DNA from: Chitinophagaceae bacterium
GTDB taxonomy: Bacteria; Bacteroidota; Bacteroidia; Chitinophagales; Chitinophagaceae
Direction of reading: 5' to 3'
Length of the DNA: 24,787 bases
Assembly (NCBI GenBank): GCA_947461495.1
Contig: CANHLV010000002.1
Coordinates: 1-24,787 of the forward strand
A program made the translations under genes and the position numbers. Below the pieces are notes generated by a model that saw nothing but the letters and a program-made list of their open reading frames with translations, was not told the DNA's origin and searched no databases. Shown in pieces: positions 1 to 8,372 of the stretch. The first letter of the stretch is position 1, and each line of letters starts with the position of its first letter.

Positions 1-314
1 ACTTCTCCATTATCCACAACAAATGAAATAATCTGTTGCAAATCCTGGTATTGAATTTTTGAAATTTGTCCGATACAACCTTCATGATTGCTTACATTGA
101 AGCTATTCAATTTTTCAACCGGAACTTTATTAATGGGAACAAGAGCCGATGCCGCCAAAGTTTTTATTTCATCGATTACCGGACCATGTACATTCGATTG
201 CATGTAAATACGATCCAATTGCTTGCCTTCTTTTATGGCATTGATAATGGCTTCTCTTCCTATTATCAATGTATTCTTTTTGGGTCGCTGGTGTTGATGT
301 CTGAAATTTTTCAC
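1..314 (-). CDS. rlmB: 23S rRNA 2'-O-methyltransferase, SpoU/TrmH family (RlmB-like), 5' part only
   Basis: Reading the minus strand from 314 gives a GTG start, a basic N-terminal tail, then IIGREAIINAIKEGKQLDRI and later LNSFNVSNHEGCIGQI. This matches the small substrate-binding domain (L30e-like) that precedes the SPOUT methyltransferase domain in RlmB/TrmH proteins. These enzymes 2'-O-methylate a guanosine in 23S rRNA using S-adenosylmethionine. About 104 codons are visible and the catalytic knotted domain lies beyond the window edge. An in-frame TGA sits two codons upstream of the GTG, so the GTG is the only plausible start. It lies downstream of metK, whose product is its cofactor, but a strong terminator separates them. 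Family assignment is firm; RlmB versus another SpoU paralogue is not settled from the N-terminus alone. Confidence 0.78.
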   Translation of the reverse strand, partial: MKNFRHQHQRPKKNTLIIGREAIINAIKEGKQLDRIYMQSNVHGPVIDEIKTLAASALVPINKVPVEKLNSFNVSNHEGCIGQISKIQYQDLQQIISFVVDNGE

Positions 315-340
315 TGTTCAAATTTATGCTTTAATTAAAC

Positions 341-372
341 AAAAAACCATAAGCCGAAACTTATGGTTCTTT
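341..372 (-). terminator. Rho-independent terminator of metK
   Basis: A 9-bp perfect stem (345-353 with 360-368, AACCATAAG/CTTATGGTT) with a 6-nt loop is followed on the minus strand by TTTTTGTTT. It starts about 22 nt past the metK stop and ends just before the rlmB-like gene. Confidence 0.88.
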
Positions 373-393
373 TATTAAGTAGTTAGTTGATGA

Positions 394-1653
394 TTATTTT
401 AATCCGAATGCTTTTTTAACTTCTTTTACAGCATCCAATTTTTCCCAAGTAAACAGTTCTACTTTCTTGGTAACTTTCTTACCATCTGGTGAAGTGAATG
501 TTTTTTCAACAACTTCATTTTTACGTCCCATGTGGCCATAAGCAGCAGTTTCGCTGTACATTGGGTTACGTAATTTCAATCTTTGTTCGATGAAATATGG
601 ACGCATGTCGAAACAAGACATTTTCATTACTTTGTCAGCAATTTGTCCGTCAGTTAAAGCAACTTTTGCAGTGCCATAAGTAACCACATTGATACTTGTT
701 GGTTGCGCTACACCAATAGCATAAGAAACTTGTACCAAAACTTCATCACACAAACCTGCAGCTACAAGGTTTTTAGCGATATGTCTGGTTGCATAAGCAG
801 CAGAGCGATCTACTTTACTAGGATCTTTTCCACTGAAAGCACCACCACCATGAGCACCTTTACCACCGTAAGTATCAACTATGATTTTACGACCAGTCAA
901 TCCTGTATCTCCGTGTGGACCGCCGATTACAAACTTACCAGTTGGGTTTACGTGATATTTGATTTTGTTATTGAACAAGTGAGCGTATTTAGGATATTTC
1001 GCTTTCACTCTTGGAATCAAAATATTGATGATGTCTTTTTTGATTTTAGACAACATCGCATCATCTTTTCCAAAATCGTCATGCTGAGTGGAAACAACGA
1101 TTGCGTCTATACGAACAGGTCTGTTGTTGTCATCATACTCAAGTGTAACCTGACTTTTAGCATCAGGACGTAAATATTTGATTTGCTTATTTTCTCTTCT
1201 TAATGCAGCAAGCTCTTCCAATAATTTATGAGCAAGATTCAATGCTAAAGGCATATAATCTTCAGTTTCGTTACTTGCATAACCAAACATCATCCCTTGA
1301 TCACCGGCACCTTGTTCTTCTTTTTTCTTTCTGTCAACACCCTGATTAATATCAGAAGATTGTTCATGTATAGCAGAAAGTATCCCACAAGAATTGGCTT
1401 CAAACATATATTCACTTTTAGTGTATCCAATTTTGCGGATAACACCTCTTGCGATTTCCTGTACATCTAAATACGCTTTACTTTTTACCTCACCGGCTAA
1501 AACTACTTGTCCGGTTGTAACTAACGTTTCACAAGCTACTTTACTGGATGGGTCGAATGCTAAAAAGTTATCAATTAAAGCATCACTGATTTGATCAGCT
1601 ACTTTGTCTGGATGACCTTCACTAACAGATTCTGAAGTAAATAAATATGGCAT
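394..1653 (-). CDS. metK: S-adenosylmethionine synthetase
   Basis: MetK makes S-adenosylmethionine from methionine and ATP, releasing phosphate and pyrophosphate; it is cytosolic and normally a tetramer. The 419-residue product starts MPYLFTSESVSEGHPDKVAD, carrying the N-terminal GHPDK ATP-binding signature. GAGDQGMMFGYA follows near residue 115, and the glycine-rich GGGAFSGKDPSKVDRSAAY signature lies near residue 270, all in family order. Length is slightly above the usual 380-400 because of short insertions, as often seen in Bacteroidota. The gene is monocistronic by its signals: a consensus promoter just upstream and a strong terminator downstream. Confidence 0.97.
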   Translation of the reverse strand: MPYLFTSESVSEGHPDKVADQISDALIDNFLAFDPSSKVACETLVTTGQVVLAGEVKSKAYLDVQEIARGVIRKIGYTKSEYMFEANSCGILSAIHEQSSDINQGVDRKKKEEQGAGDQGMMFGYASNETEDYMPLALNLAHKLLEELAALRRENKQIKYLRPDAKSQVTLEYDDNNRPVRIDAIVVSTQHDDFGKDDAMLSKIKKDIINILIPRVKAKYPKYAHLFNNKIKYHVNPTGKFVIGGPHGDTGLTGRKIIVDTYGGKGAHGGGAFSGKDPSKVDRSAAYATRHIAKNLVAAGLCDEVLVQVSYAIGVAQPTSINVVTYGTAKVALTDGQIADKVMKMSCFDMRPYFIEQRLKLRNPMYSETAAYGHMGRKNEVVEKTFTSPDGKKVTKKVELFTWEKLDAVKEVKKAFGLK

Positions 1654-1675
1654 ATTTTTTATTTTTTTAAGATTG

Positions 1676-1707
1676 CAAAGATAAGGGTTGAAGTATAAAA
1701 GAACAAA
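1676..1707 (-). promoter_or_regulatory. metK promoter, Bacteroidota type (-33 TTTG / -7 TATCTTTG)
   Basis: On the minus strand TTTG (1707-1704) is followed after 20 nt by TATCTTTG (1683-1676), a perfect match to the Bacteroidota TAnnTTTG -7 box at the accepted spacing. The metK ATG lies 22 nt further on. The -33 box sits inside the 3' arm of the preceding gene's terminator. Confidence 0.82.
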
Positions 1708-1734
1708 GCCTCAAACTTTAATTTTTGAGGCTTT
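1705..1734 (-). terminator. Rho-independent terminator of the DUF4270 gene
   Basis: An 11-bp perfect stem (1724-1734 with 1705-1715, AAAGCCTCAAA/TTTGAGGCTTT) with an 8-nt loop is followed on the minus strand by GTTCTTTT. It begins 5 nt after the stop codon of the DUF4270 gene. Confidence 0.88.
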
Positions 1735-1739
1735 AAGAA

Positions 1740-3230
1740 TTATTTTATTTTGGAATAAATTACCCTTAATCGCATCCGGTATTCCGGTACAGCATTATTG
1801 CCTCCACCTACTCTAACTCTTCCATAAGCGATTGGATTCAGGTATGGGATGTTAACCGTACTATATTGCGGATACATAAAGCTATGAGCTGGAAACAACC
1901 TGAATTTATAGTTGTTGGTGTTCTTTGTAACTAATTGTTGTACATATCTGCTGATGTTGATATTGTAGTATACTTGTTCACCAGAAGAGATCATTCTTTT
2001 TTTGGCAACGCCACCAAAATAATTTACATCAACTGCTCCATTAGCTGGCATGAATGGATAACCGGGTAATTTGAAATCGGGGTCATAAGCTGCTCCTGGA
2101 TTTAAATCAAGATAAATAGGTTTCCACTTTAAAGTACCTGTATCTATTAAGTCCATGTATAAGAATGGAGGTTCGGTGAACACTTTGTCATTAATGGGAT
2201 CGGGAATTTGTCTGATTTGCAATTCTGCACGATGTATTATTTTGTTTCCATAATTGGATAACCTTGGGATTTCAAGATTAGCAAAGGTGCCGGGATTTGT
2301 TTGCAGATATAATTCTTGGTCACCAAAAGGCAAGGCATTTCTTGTCCTGATGATATTGTTGGCTACACATGATAATCTTAAGTATTCGCCTCGGAGTCCT
2401 GAGTTGAAATAATAGCTGGAGTATGTGGTGTCAACTGCACCTCCATTTTTTCTTTTATAATGCAATTCCAGTCGGGTCGTAAAATCTAAAAGATTGGTAT
2501 AAACAAGTGAATTGCCATTATTGGCTAATATGGCAAAACCATTATTAAAAATCCTGAAAATGGAATCATTCAAAAAAGCTTTGTTGTTGATGGTATCTCT
2601 AGTGAAAAGTGAATCTCGAAATGCATTGGATAGTTTAATTCGGATCTGGTTATTTGCAGAATCATGTATTCCAACTTTTACATAATTTCCCAAAGTTCTA
2701 ACGTCAACGGTAACGGGATTGCTGATTAATTGCCCTAAAGCAGGTGCAAAGTTGATATTTTTATAAGCGTAGGCAGAATCCCATTCACCATGTGCTGCTG
2801 AGGAAACAGTATAAGCTTGCAATTGAAGTGGTTGTGATGAATCTCCCCAAAATGATTTGTAACTCAAACAAAGTACAACAGAATCTGCTTGTACAATAGT
2901 GTCATTGGCTACTTTTCCAATGAAATATGGATAAAATGGGGGCTTCATTTGCAAATAAAGAGCAGCAGCAGTACCACCCATCAAAGGATCATTTATTTTG
3001 CCTACAACATAGTTTTCTGCAAATGTCAATTTGGTAGTGTCCTTAAATGCCCCATCAAACACTCCTTGTGTTGAAATGATATCTAGTGTATCAGCAAAAG
3101 TATTGATATTATCAACCTCAGGAATTAAATCACCGCCTATTGTAGTGGTATCGAGCTTTGTACAGCCCCAAATAAAAAACAAAAAAGCAATAACAAAAAA
3201 ATAAGGTTCTTTTATAAATCTTTTGCGCAC
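1740..3230 (-). CDS. DUF4270-family outer-surface lipoprotein
   Basis: The 496-residue product opens with a basic tip, a hydrophobic stretch and a lipobox ending FIWGC with the acceptor Cys at residue 23. TTIGGDLIPEVDNINTF follows immediately, typical of DUF4270 proteins. The rest is rich in beta-strand, Asn, Thr and aromatic residues, with no catalytic motif seen. The start is GTG (3230); no in-frame ATG precedes the signal peptide. It lies 26 nt behind the GT5-like gene and probably shares its transcript. DUF4270 proteins are Bacteroidota lipoproteins of unknown function, commonly coded beside this GT5-like gene and panC (established pattern, from memory). Localisation to the periplasm or outer membrane is inferred from the lipobox. 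Confidence 0.85.
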   Translation of the reverse strand: MRKRFIKEPYFFVIAFLFFIWGCTKLDTTTIGGDLIPEVDNINTFADTLDIISTQGVFDGAFKDTTKLTFAENYVVGKINDPLMGGTAAALYLQMKPPFYPYFIGKVANDTIVQADSVVLCLSYKSFWGDSSQPLQLQAYTVSSAAHGEWDSAYAYKNINFAPALGQLISNPVTVDVRTLGNYVKVGIHDSANNQIRIKLSNAFRDSLFTRDTINNKAFLNDSIFRIFNNGFAILANNGNSLVYTNLLDFTTRLELHYKRKNGGAVDTTYSSYYFNSGLRGEYLRLSCVANNIIRTRNALPFGDQELYLQTNPGTFANLEIPRLSNYGNKIIHRAELQIRQIPDPINDKVFTEPPFLYMDLIDTGTLKWKPIYLDLNPGAAYDPDFKLPGYPFMPANGAVDVNYFGGVAKKRMISSGEQVYYNINISRYVQQLVTKNTNNYKFRLFPAHSFMYPQYSTVNIPYLNPIAYGRVRVGGGNNAVPEYRMRLRVIYSKIK

Positions 3231-3256
3231 AAATGGAATTTTAATTTGAGTTAATT

Positions 3257-4069
3257 CTATTTCGCAATGTCGTTATACAATTGCAAATACTCTGTTAAAT
3301 CAGATTCAGGGTTGAATTTGATGACTTTCTTTCCCTTTACTTTTGAAAACTCTTCAACTAATTTTTTATCAACTTTTTCAGCACCAAAAGTAATCGCGTC
3401 AGCAAAATGTGCACCTCCTCTGAACAATGCAGTATTGTTGTTGTCTTTATAAAATTCAATCTCTTTTTTTGTTACATATTCATTTATTGCAGCAAGCTTA
3501 TGAAAGCTCGGACCTAATTTTTCTTTGAAAGTGTTATTGCCAATGGTAAAAATGACTTTACTATTGCTAAATACAGGCTCCTTTTTGTAAGCAGCTTTTA
3601 AAAACATAGGTATTAAACCAGTCATCCAACCGCTGCAATGAATTAGATCAGGAGGCCAACCAAATTTCTTAACTGTTTCAAGGGCACCTTTACAGAACAA
3701 TACTGTTCTTAAACCATTATCTTCAAACCATTTGTCTTTTTCATCTGTGAAAATAGATTTGCGTTTGAAATAATCATCGTTATCTAAAAAATAAACTTGA
3801 AGACGGGCATTAGGCAATGAAGCCACTTTTATTACCAATGGATAATCATCATTATCAATGGTAACATTGATTCCAGAAAGTCTAACAACTTCATGTAGTC
3901 TATGTCTGCGCTCATTTATTACCCCAAATCTTGGCATGATACATCTTACTTCGAAATTGTTGTCATTAGACAATACTGCCAATTTATTCACAATCTCAGC
4001 AAATTCGGTTAACTCCAAGTAGGGAGAAATCTCATTTGCGATAAATAATATTCTTTTTTTTGTAGACAT
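3257..4069 (-). CDS. Starch/glycogen synthase-like protein, GT5 N-terminal domain only, probably non-catalytic
   Basis: The 270-residue product matches the N-terminal Rossmann half of GT5 glycogen/starch synthases. It starts KKRILFIANEISPYLEL where true enzymes have an EVAPF...KTGGL start. LIHCSGWMTGL (142-152) corresponds to HDWHT-type motifs, TIGNNTF (175-181) to the TIHN motif, and GGAHFADAITFGAEKV (218-233) to the end of the domain. The KxGG ADP-glucose-binding motif and the His of TIHN are missing, and the whole C-terminal GT-B domain is absent (270 versus about 480 residues). It cannot be an ordinary glycogen synthase. No frameshift is visible, so it looks like a stable single-domain family. 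It is divergent from panC and co-directional with the DUF4270 gene, 26 nt ahead of it. Confidence 0.8.
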   Translation of the reverse strand: MSTKKRILFIANEISPYLELTEFAEIVNKLAVLSNDNNFEVRCIMPRFGVINERRHRLHEVVRLSGINVTIDNDDYPLVIKVASLPNARLQVYFLDNDDYFKRKSIFTDEKDKWFEDNGLRTVLFCKGALETVKKFGWPPDLIHCSGWMTGLIPMFLKAAYKKEPVFSNSKVIFTIGNNTFKEKLGPSFHKLAAINEYVTKKEIEFYKDNNNTALFRGGAHFADAITFGAEKVDKKLVEEFSKVKGKKVIKFNPESDLTEYLQLYNDIAK

Positions 4070-4108
4070 TTGTGCTTTATTAATTGCGCAATATTTTTAA
4101 ATTATCTG

Positions 4109-4116
4109 CAAAAGTA
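4109..4116 (-). promoter_or_regulatory. -7 box (TACTTTTG) for the GT5-like/DUF4270 operon
   Basis: TACTTTTG on the minus strand matches TAnnTTTG and ends 39 nt before the GT5-like ATG, in the 102-nt divergent gap shared with panC. No clear TTG at -33 spacing was found. Confidence 0.55.
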
Positions 4117-4171
4117 CTGATATTTATTCAAAAATTTTGGTAAAATAGCGTTTAGAATCATTTTCAAATTC

Positions 4172-5023
4172 ATGATTATATTTAAAAAAGAGGTTGATGT
4201 ACATGCTTTTTTACTAAATAAAAAGCAAGAAAAACAAACGATTGGATTTGTGCCAACAATGGGAGCTCTGCATGAAGGACATATTTCCCTTATTCACAAA
4301 AGCAAATCTATTAATACCCTAACAGTTTGCAGCATATTCGTAAATCCGACTCAATTCAATAACCCTCAGGATTTTGAAAAATATCCGATTACCATTGATG
4401 AAGATATTCTAATGCTCGAAGATGCAGGATGTGATGTTTTGTTTTTACCTTCTACACATGAAATTTATCCTGATCATTTTGTGAAAATTAATTATGATTT
4501 GGGTTACTTGGAAACAATTCTGGAAGGTAAATACCGTCCTGGTCATTTTCAAGGAGTTTGCATGGTTGTAGAAAGACTTTTGCAAATTATACCTTGTGAT
4601 GTTCTGTTTCTTGGCCAAAAAGATTATCAGCAATGCATGGTTATTGATAAAATGCTCAGTTTAAGAAAGATGAATGTAGAACTCAATATTGCTGAAACAA
4701 TTAGAGAAGCCGATGGGTTAGCCATGAGTAGCAGAAACAGAAGATTATCCCCAGAAGAAAGAACCCAATCCGCCGTGATTTTCAAAACCCTAATTGAAAT
4801 AAAAGATAAAATCGGAAAAATTCCATTTGATTCTATTATTGCTGATTCGAAGAAAAATCTTGAAGATTTTGGATTTGATGTAGACTATGTTGAACTGAAA
4901 GATTACTATTTACATCCAATTGAAAATGACACTTCAAATAAAGGGATTGTAGCATTAATCGCAGCAACAATCAATAACATAAGACTGATAGACAATATGA
5001 TAGTAGTTGAAAAGAATCGTTGA
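4172..5023 (+). CDS. panC: Pantothenate synthetase
   Basis: PanC joins pantoate and beta-alanine using ATP to form pantothenate, through a pantoyl-adenylate; it is cytosolic. The 283-residue product carries PTMGALHEGH (28-37), whose two His form the HxGH nucleotide-binding signature. It also has FVNPTQFNNPQDFEKYP, FLGQKDYQQCMVI and GLAMSSRNRRLSPEER, the last being the KMSKS-equivalent loop. The length is normal for the family. It is divergent from the GT5-like gene and 45 nt ahead of the flippase-like gene. panB lies 4.4 kb downstream on the same strand. panD, which often follows panC in Bacteroidota, is not here. Confidence 0.97.
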   Translation: MIIFKKEVDVHAFLLNKKQEKQTIGFVPTMGALHEGHISLIHKSKSINTLTVCSIFVNPTQFNNPQDFEKYPITIDEDILMLEDAGCDVLFLPSTHEIYPDHFVKINYDLGYLETILEGKYRPGHFQGVCMVVERLLQIIPCDVLFLGQKDYQQCMVIDKMLSLRKMNVELNIAETIREADGLAMSSRNRRLSPEERTQSAVIFKTLIEIKDKIGKIPFDSIIADSKKNLEDFGFDVDYVELKDYYLHPIENDTSNKGIVALIAATINNIRLIDNMIVVEKNR

Positions 5024-5068
5024 AATGAAACCGACAATTTGGAAAAGCATTTGTAACTTGTATTCTTT

Positions 5069-6082
5069 ATGAGAAAAAGACTATTTTCCATTTTACAGTA
5101 TATCGTTTTTTTAGGGGGAGGTTTGTTTTTGGTATGGTGGCAGCTTAAGTCTATGTCTACTCCTGAAAAAAACGAATTTTATTCATCAATTAAAAATGCT
5201 GATTACAGAATTATTTTTCCGGTTGCTATAATGAGTGTTCTCAGTCACATCAGCCGATGTTTGAGATGGCGTTTATTAATGGAACCTCTGCATTACCATC
5301 CTCGATTATCTAATCTTTTTGCTGTGACCATGATAGGATACCTTGCTAACGCAGCCGTACCTAGGTTGGGTGAAATCTTAAAATGTACTTTCCTGGCAAA
5401 ATACGAAAAACTAAAAGTCGATAAATTAGTTGGCACCATTATCGTTGAAAGAAGCTTTGACCTCATTTGTTATTCAATTTTTATTGGCATTACGATATTA
5501 ATTCAAATTCAGTTAATTGGTGGATATTTTAAGAAAAAATGGATGGCCATGCCATCTGCAACAGGAAGCAACTTATTGATAAAATTTGTGGTTATTTTTT
5601 CCTCCCTTTTTGTTATTTGGAAATTAATGAAATGGCTGGCCAGAAAAAAGCCTGAAAATAATATCATCTTAGGTATACATAATTTTATTTCGGGAGTTGG
5701 CGAAGGATTTAAAACAATAAAAAAATTAAAAAAGCGAAAGCTATTTCTTTTGCATACGGTTTTTATTTGGACGATGTATCTTGGTCAGATATATGTTGGA
5801 TTCAAAGGAATGGACGGAACCGCAACATTACCAATCAGTGCAGCATTTTCTGTGCTTACATTGGCAACACTTTCGATGATTGTAACCCCAGGAGGAATTG
5901 GCTCCTTCCCTATTTTTGTCATGCAAACATTGCTGCTATACGGCATACACGCACCATTAGGCAAAGCTTTTGGCTGGGTAATGTGGGGTGTTTCTACCGG
6001 CCTCATCATCATCATAGGTCTTATTTCTTTATTGATTATTCCTTATCTCAATAAAAATTCAGGAAAAGTGCAACTGAATTGA
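5069..6082 (+). CDS. Flippase-like integral membrane protein (LPG synthase TM / UPF0104 / AglD-like)
   Basis: The 337-residue protein has roughly seven or eight hydrophobic segments. They include YIVFLGGGLFLVWWQL near the start, a cluster around 120-150, and a C-terminal pair ending LIIIIGLISLLIIPYL. Family landmarks are SRCLRWRLLM, NAAVPRLGEILKC, IVERSFDLICY and VTPGGIGSFPIFVMQ. This is the transmembrane part shared by MprF-type lysylphosphatidylglycerol synthases and the UPF0104/AglD group, thought to move lipids or lipid-linked sugars across the inner membrane. The soluble aminoacyl-transferase domain of MprF is absent, so it is not a lysyl-lipid synthase. It lies 45 nt after panC and may be co-transcribed. 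The substrate is unknown. Confidence 0.83.
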   Translation: MRKRLFSILQYIVFLGGGLFLVWWQLKSMSTPEKNEFYSSIKNADYRIIFPVAIMSVLSHISRCLRWRLLMEPLHYHPRLSNLFAVTMIGYLANAAVPRLGEILKCTFLAKYEKLKVDKLVGTIIVERSFDLICYSIFIGITILIQIQLIGGYFKKKWMAMPSATGSNLLIKFVVIFSSLFVIWKLMKWLARKKPENNIILGIHNFISGVGEGFKTIKKLKKRKLFLLHTVFIWTMYLGQIYVGFKGMDGTATLPISAAFSVLTLATLSMIVTPGGIGSFPIFVMQTLLLYGIHAPLGKAFGWVMWGVSTGLIIIIGLISLLIIPYLNKNSGKVQLN

Positions 6083-6173
6083 TTTTTACCAACAGACTTT
6101 TTTTAAAAATTAATATTGGTATAACATAAGTTTATTTCGGAACGACTAATTTCACATTTCATTTTTATTTCAA

Positions 6174-8264
6174 TTGCAAAAAAGGAAAACAATAATAAGA
6201 GATATCAGCTGGCTTTCATTCAATGGTCGGGTTTTGCAAGAGGCTGCAGACAAAAGTGTTCCAATTAGAGAAAGAATAAAATTCCTAGGCATCTTTTCAA
6301 ATAATTTGGATGAATTCTTCAGAGTTAGGGTGGCAACGCTAAAAAGAATGATGCAAATTGGAGCTAAATCAAGAATGCATCTGGAATTAGACCCGGAAAG
6401 CATCCTTGAAAATATTCAAGAAAAAGTACTTACCCTTCAATCAGATTTTGATCAAATCTGGAATGAAATATTGAGAGAGTTAAAAAAACAAAAAGTTTTT
6501 CTTGCAAATGAAAAAAAACTCAACATTCAGCAACAAAAATTTATTCTTAAATATTTTAACGACCAGATCAGAAGCCATATCGTTCCATTAATGATTGAAA
6601 GTATTACCAACTTTCCTGCTCTTAGTGATAAATATATATACCTTGCTTGTACTTTATCCAGAAAGGATAAATCAATTTCACAGAAATATGCCTTGATCCC
6701 AGTACCTACAAAAAGTTTATCGAGATTTGTAATTCTACCCTCAAAAAACAATGAAAAACAAATCATTTTATTAGAAGATATCATTAGGTATTGTCTTCCC
6801 AATATTTTTTCATTTTTTGGTTATGATACGTTTTCGGCATATGCAATTAAAGTAACTAGAGATGCAGAAATTGACATTGACAACGATATTTCTACTTCAT
6901 TTATTCAAAAAATAGAGAAGGGTTTAAAAAATCGAAAAAAAGGTAAACCCGTAAGGTTGGTATATGATCGTGAGATACCTCCTGCTTTGTTAAATTATAT
7001 TATTGGAAGAATCGGGCTTACTCATAAAGACAACCTTATCCCAGGAGGGAGAATTCATAATTTTAAAGATTTTATGGATTTCCCATCTGCTGTTTTCAAT
7101 GAAATCAACTCACGTAAAGAACCATTTACGCATCCTCAACTCAGAAATAAAAACAGTGTTTCTAAAGTTGTATTGGCAAAAGATGTTATGCTGCATTTCC
7201 CCTATCATTCTTTTAATAGTATCATCGACTTGTTGAGGGAAGCGGCTATTGATCCCGATGTCATCAGTATAAAAATCACCTGTTACCGCCTTGCTTCAAG
7301 ATCCAAAATTATCAATGCCCTCATTAACGCTGTAAGAAACGGAAAAGAAGTTACAGTAATGATTGAGCTAAGGGCAAGATTTGATGAAGAAGCTAATTTG
7401 GAATGGAAGGCCGAATTGGAAGAAGCTGGCGTAAAAGTTTTATTAGGTGTTCCCGGAATGAAAATACATGCAAAATTATGCGTGATTAAAAAAAGAATTG
7501 AAAACAGCATCACACATTACGGATTTGTGAGTACCGGTAATTTAAATGAAAAAACAGCTCTCGCCTATGGCGATCATTGCTTGTTAACATCTAATAACAG
7601 CATTATGGCAGATGCTAATAAAATTTTCAGATATCTTGAAAGTCCTGAAATCAATATTTCACTACTTAAATCCTGTAAAACACTTTTGATTTGTCCAACC
7701 GGAATGCGAAAACAATTGGAACTTCTTATTGAAAAAGAAACAAAACACGCTATCCATGGAAAAAAAGCTGCCATAACATTAAAATTAAACTCTCTGAGTG
7801 ATGAGCAATTGATTGAAAAACTTTATGTCGCAGCAAAAGCAGGTGTTGAAATCAAAATGATCATAAGAGGCATTTGTTGCATGTATACTGAGAATAAAAA
7901 ATTTAAAATTCCAATTCAAGCTGTGAGTATTGTTGATGAATATCTCGAACACGCAAGGGTAATGATTTTTCATAATAGCGGGCATGAAAAAGTTTTTATT
8001 GCATCATCAGACTGGATGGTCCGAAATATTGATCACAGAGTAGAAGCTGCTTGTCCGGTTATTGATAAAAATTTAATGAGTGAATTGAAAGATATTTTAA
8101 ACATTCAATTGAAAGACAACATTAAAGCTAGAATACTGGATAATGATCAACAAAATATTTATGTTAATCCTAGAAATACAAAAAAAGTAAGATCTCAAGT
8201 AGATATTTATAATTACCTACACAAGAAAAGAGGCAGTGCTGTAATACCTGATTTATATATCTGA
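6174..8264 (+). CDS. ppk1: Polyphosphate kinase 1
   Basis: PPK1 polymerises the gamma-phosphate of ATP into polyphosphate, reversibly, at the inner face of the membrane. The 696-residue product shows the N-terminal ISWLSFNGRVLQEA motif and NNLDEFFRVRVATLKR. Two phospholipase-D-like domains follow, with GMKIHAKLCVI (His432, the likely phosphorylated residue) and YLEHARV (His593), then SSDWMVRNIDHRVEAACP. Length and motif order are complete. The only usable start is TTG at 6174: an in-frame TAA lies at 6147-6149, no ATG or GTG falls between, and conserved sequence begins a few residues in. A Ppx/GppA phosphatase follows 108 nt later, the usual polyphosphate pair. Confidence 0.96.
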   Translation: MQKRKTIIRDISWLSFNGRVLQEAADKSVPIRERIKFLGIFSNNLDEFFRVRVATLKRMMQIGAKSRMHLELDPESILENIQEKVLTLQSDFDQIWNEILRELKKQKVFLANEKKLNIQQQKFILKYFNDQIRSHIVPLMIESITNFPALSDKYIYLACTLSRKDKSISQKYALIPVPTKSLSRFVILPSKNNEKQIILLEDIIRYCLPNIFSFFGYDTFSAYAIKVTRDAEIDIDNDISTSFIQKIEKGLKNRKKGKPVRLVYDREIPPALLNYIIGRIGLTHKDNLIPGGRIHNFKDFMDFPSAVFNEINSRKEPFTHPQLRNKNSVSKVVLAKDVMLHFPYHSFNSIIDLLREAAIDPDVISIKITCYRLASRSKIINALINAVRNGKEVTVMIELRARFDEEANLEWKAELEEAGVKVLLGVPGMKIHAKLCVIKKRIENSITHYGFVSTGNLNEKTALAYGDHCLLTSNNSIMADANKIFRYLESPEINISLLKSCKTLLICPTGMRKQLELLIEKETKHAIHGKKAAITLKLNSLSDEQLIEKLYVAAKAGVEIKMIIRGICCMYTENKKFKIPIQAVSIVDEYLEHARVMIFHNSGHEKVFIASSDWMVRNIDHRVEAACPVIDKNLMSELKDILNIQLKDNIKARILDNDQQNIYVNPRNTKKVRSQVDIYNYLHKKRGSAVIPDLYI

Positions 8265-8277
8265 TGACAATTGTCAT
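8264..8277. repeat. 14-nt perfect palindrome at the ppk1 stop codon
   Basis: ATGACAATTGTCAT reads the same on both strands and begins on the last base of the ppk1 TGA stop. It lies about 95 nt before ppx. It could be an operator half-site pair (TGACA-N2-TGTCA) or a small hairpin; nothing in the sequence decides this. Confidence 0.55.
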
Positions 8278-8372
8278 GTATGCTTGTTGCTAATTCATTA
8301 ATCACATTTGGTGGATAGATTAATTTAGCGTTCAAAATTATTTTTCCCAAATTTGCACTTCAAACAATATAA

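Noticed and set aside
66..338. A 90-codon plus-strand frame at the left edge
   Set aside because: The opposite strand encodes an RlmB/TrmH-type domain over the same bases from 314; the plus frame has no family resemblance.
703..1173. A 156-codon plus-strand frame inside metK
   Set aside because: It is a shadow of the conserved metK reading frame on the minus strand.
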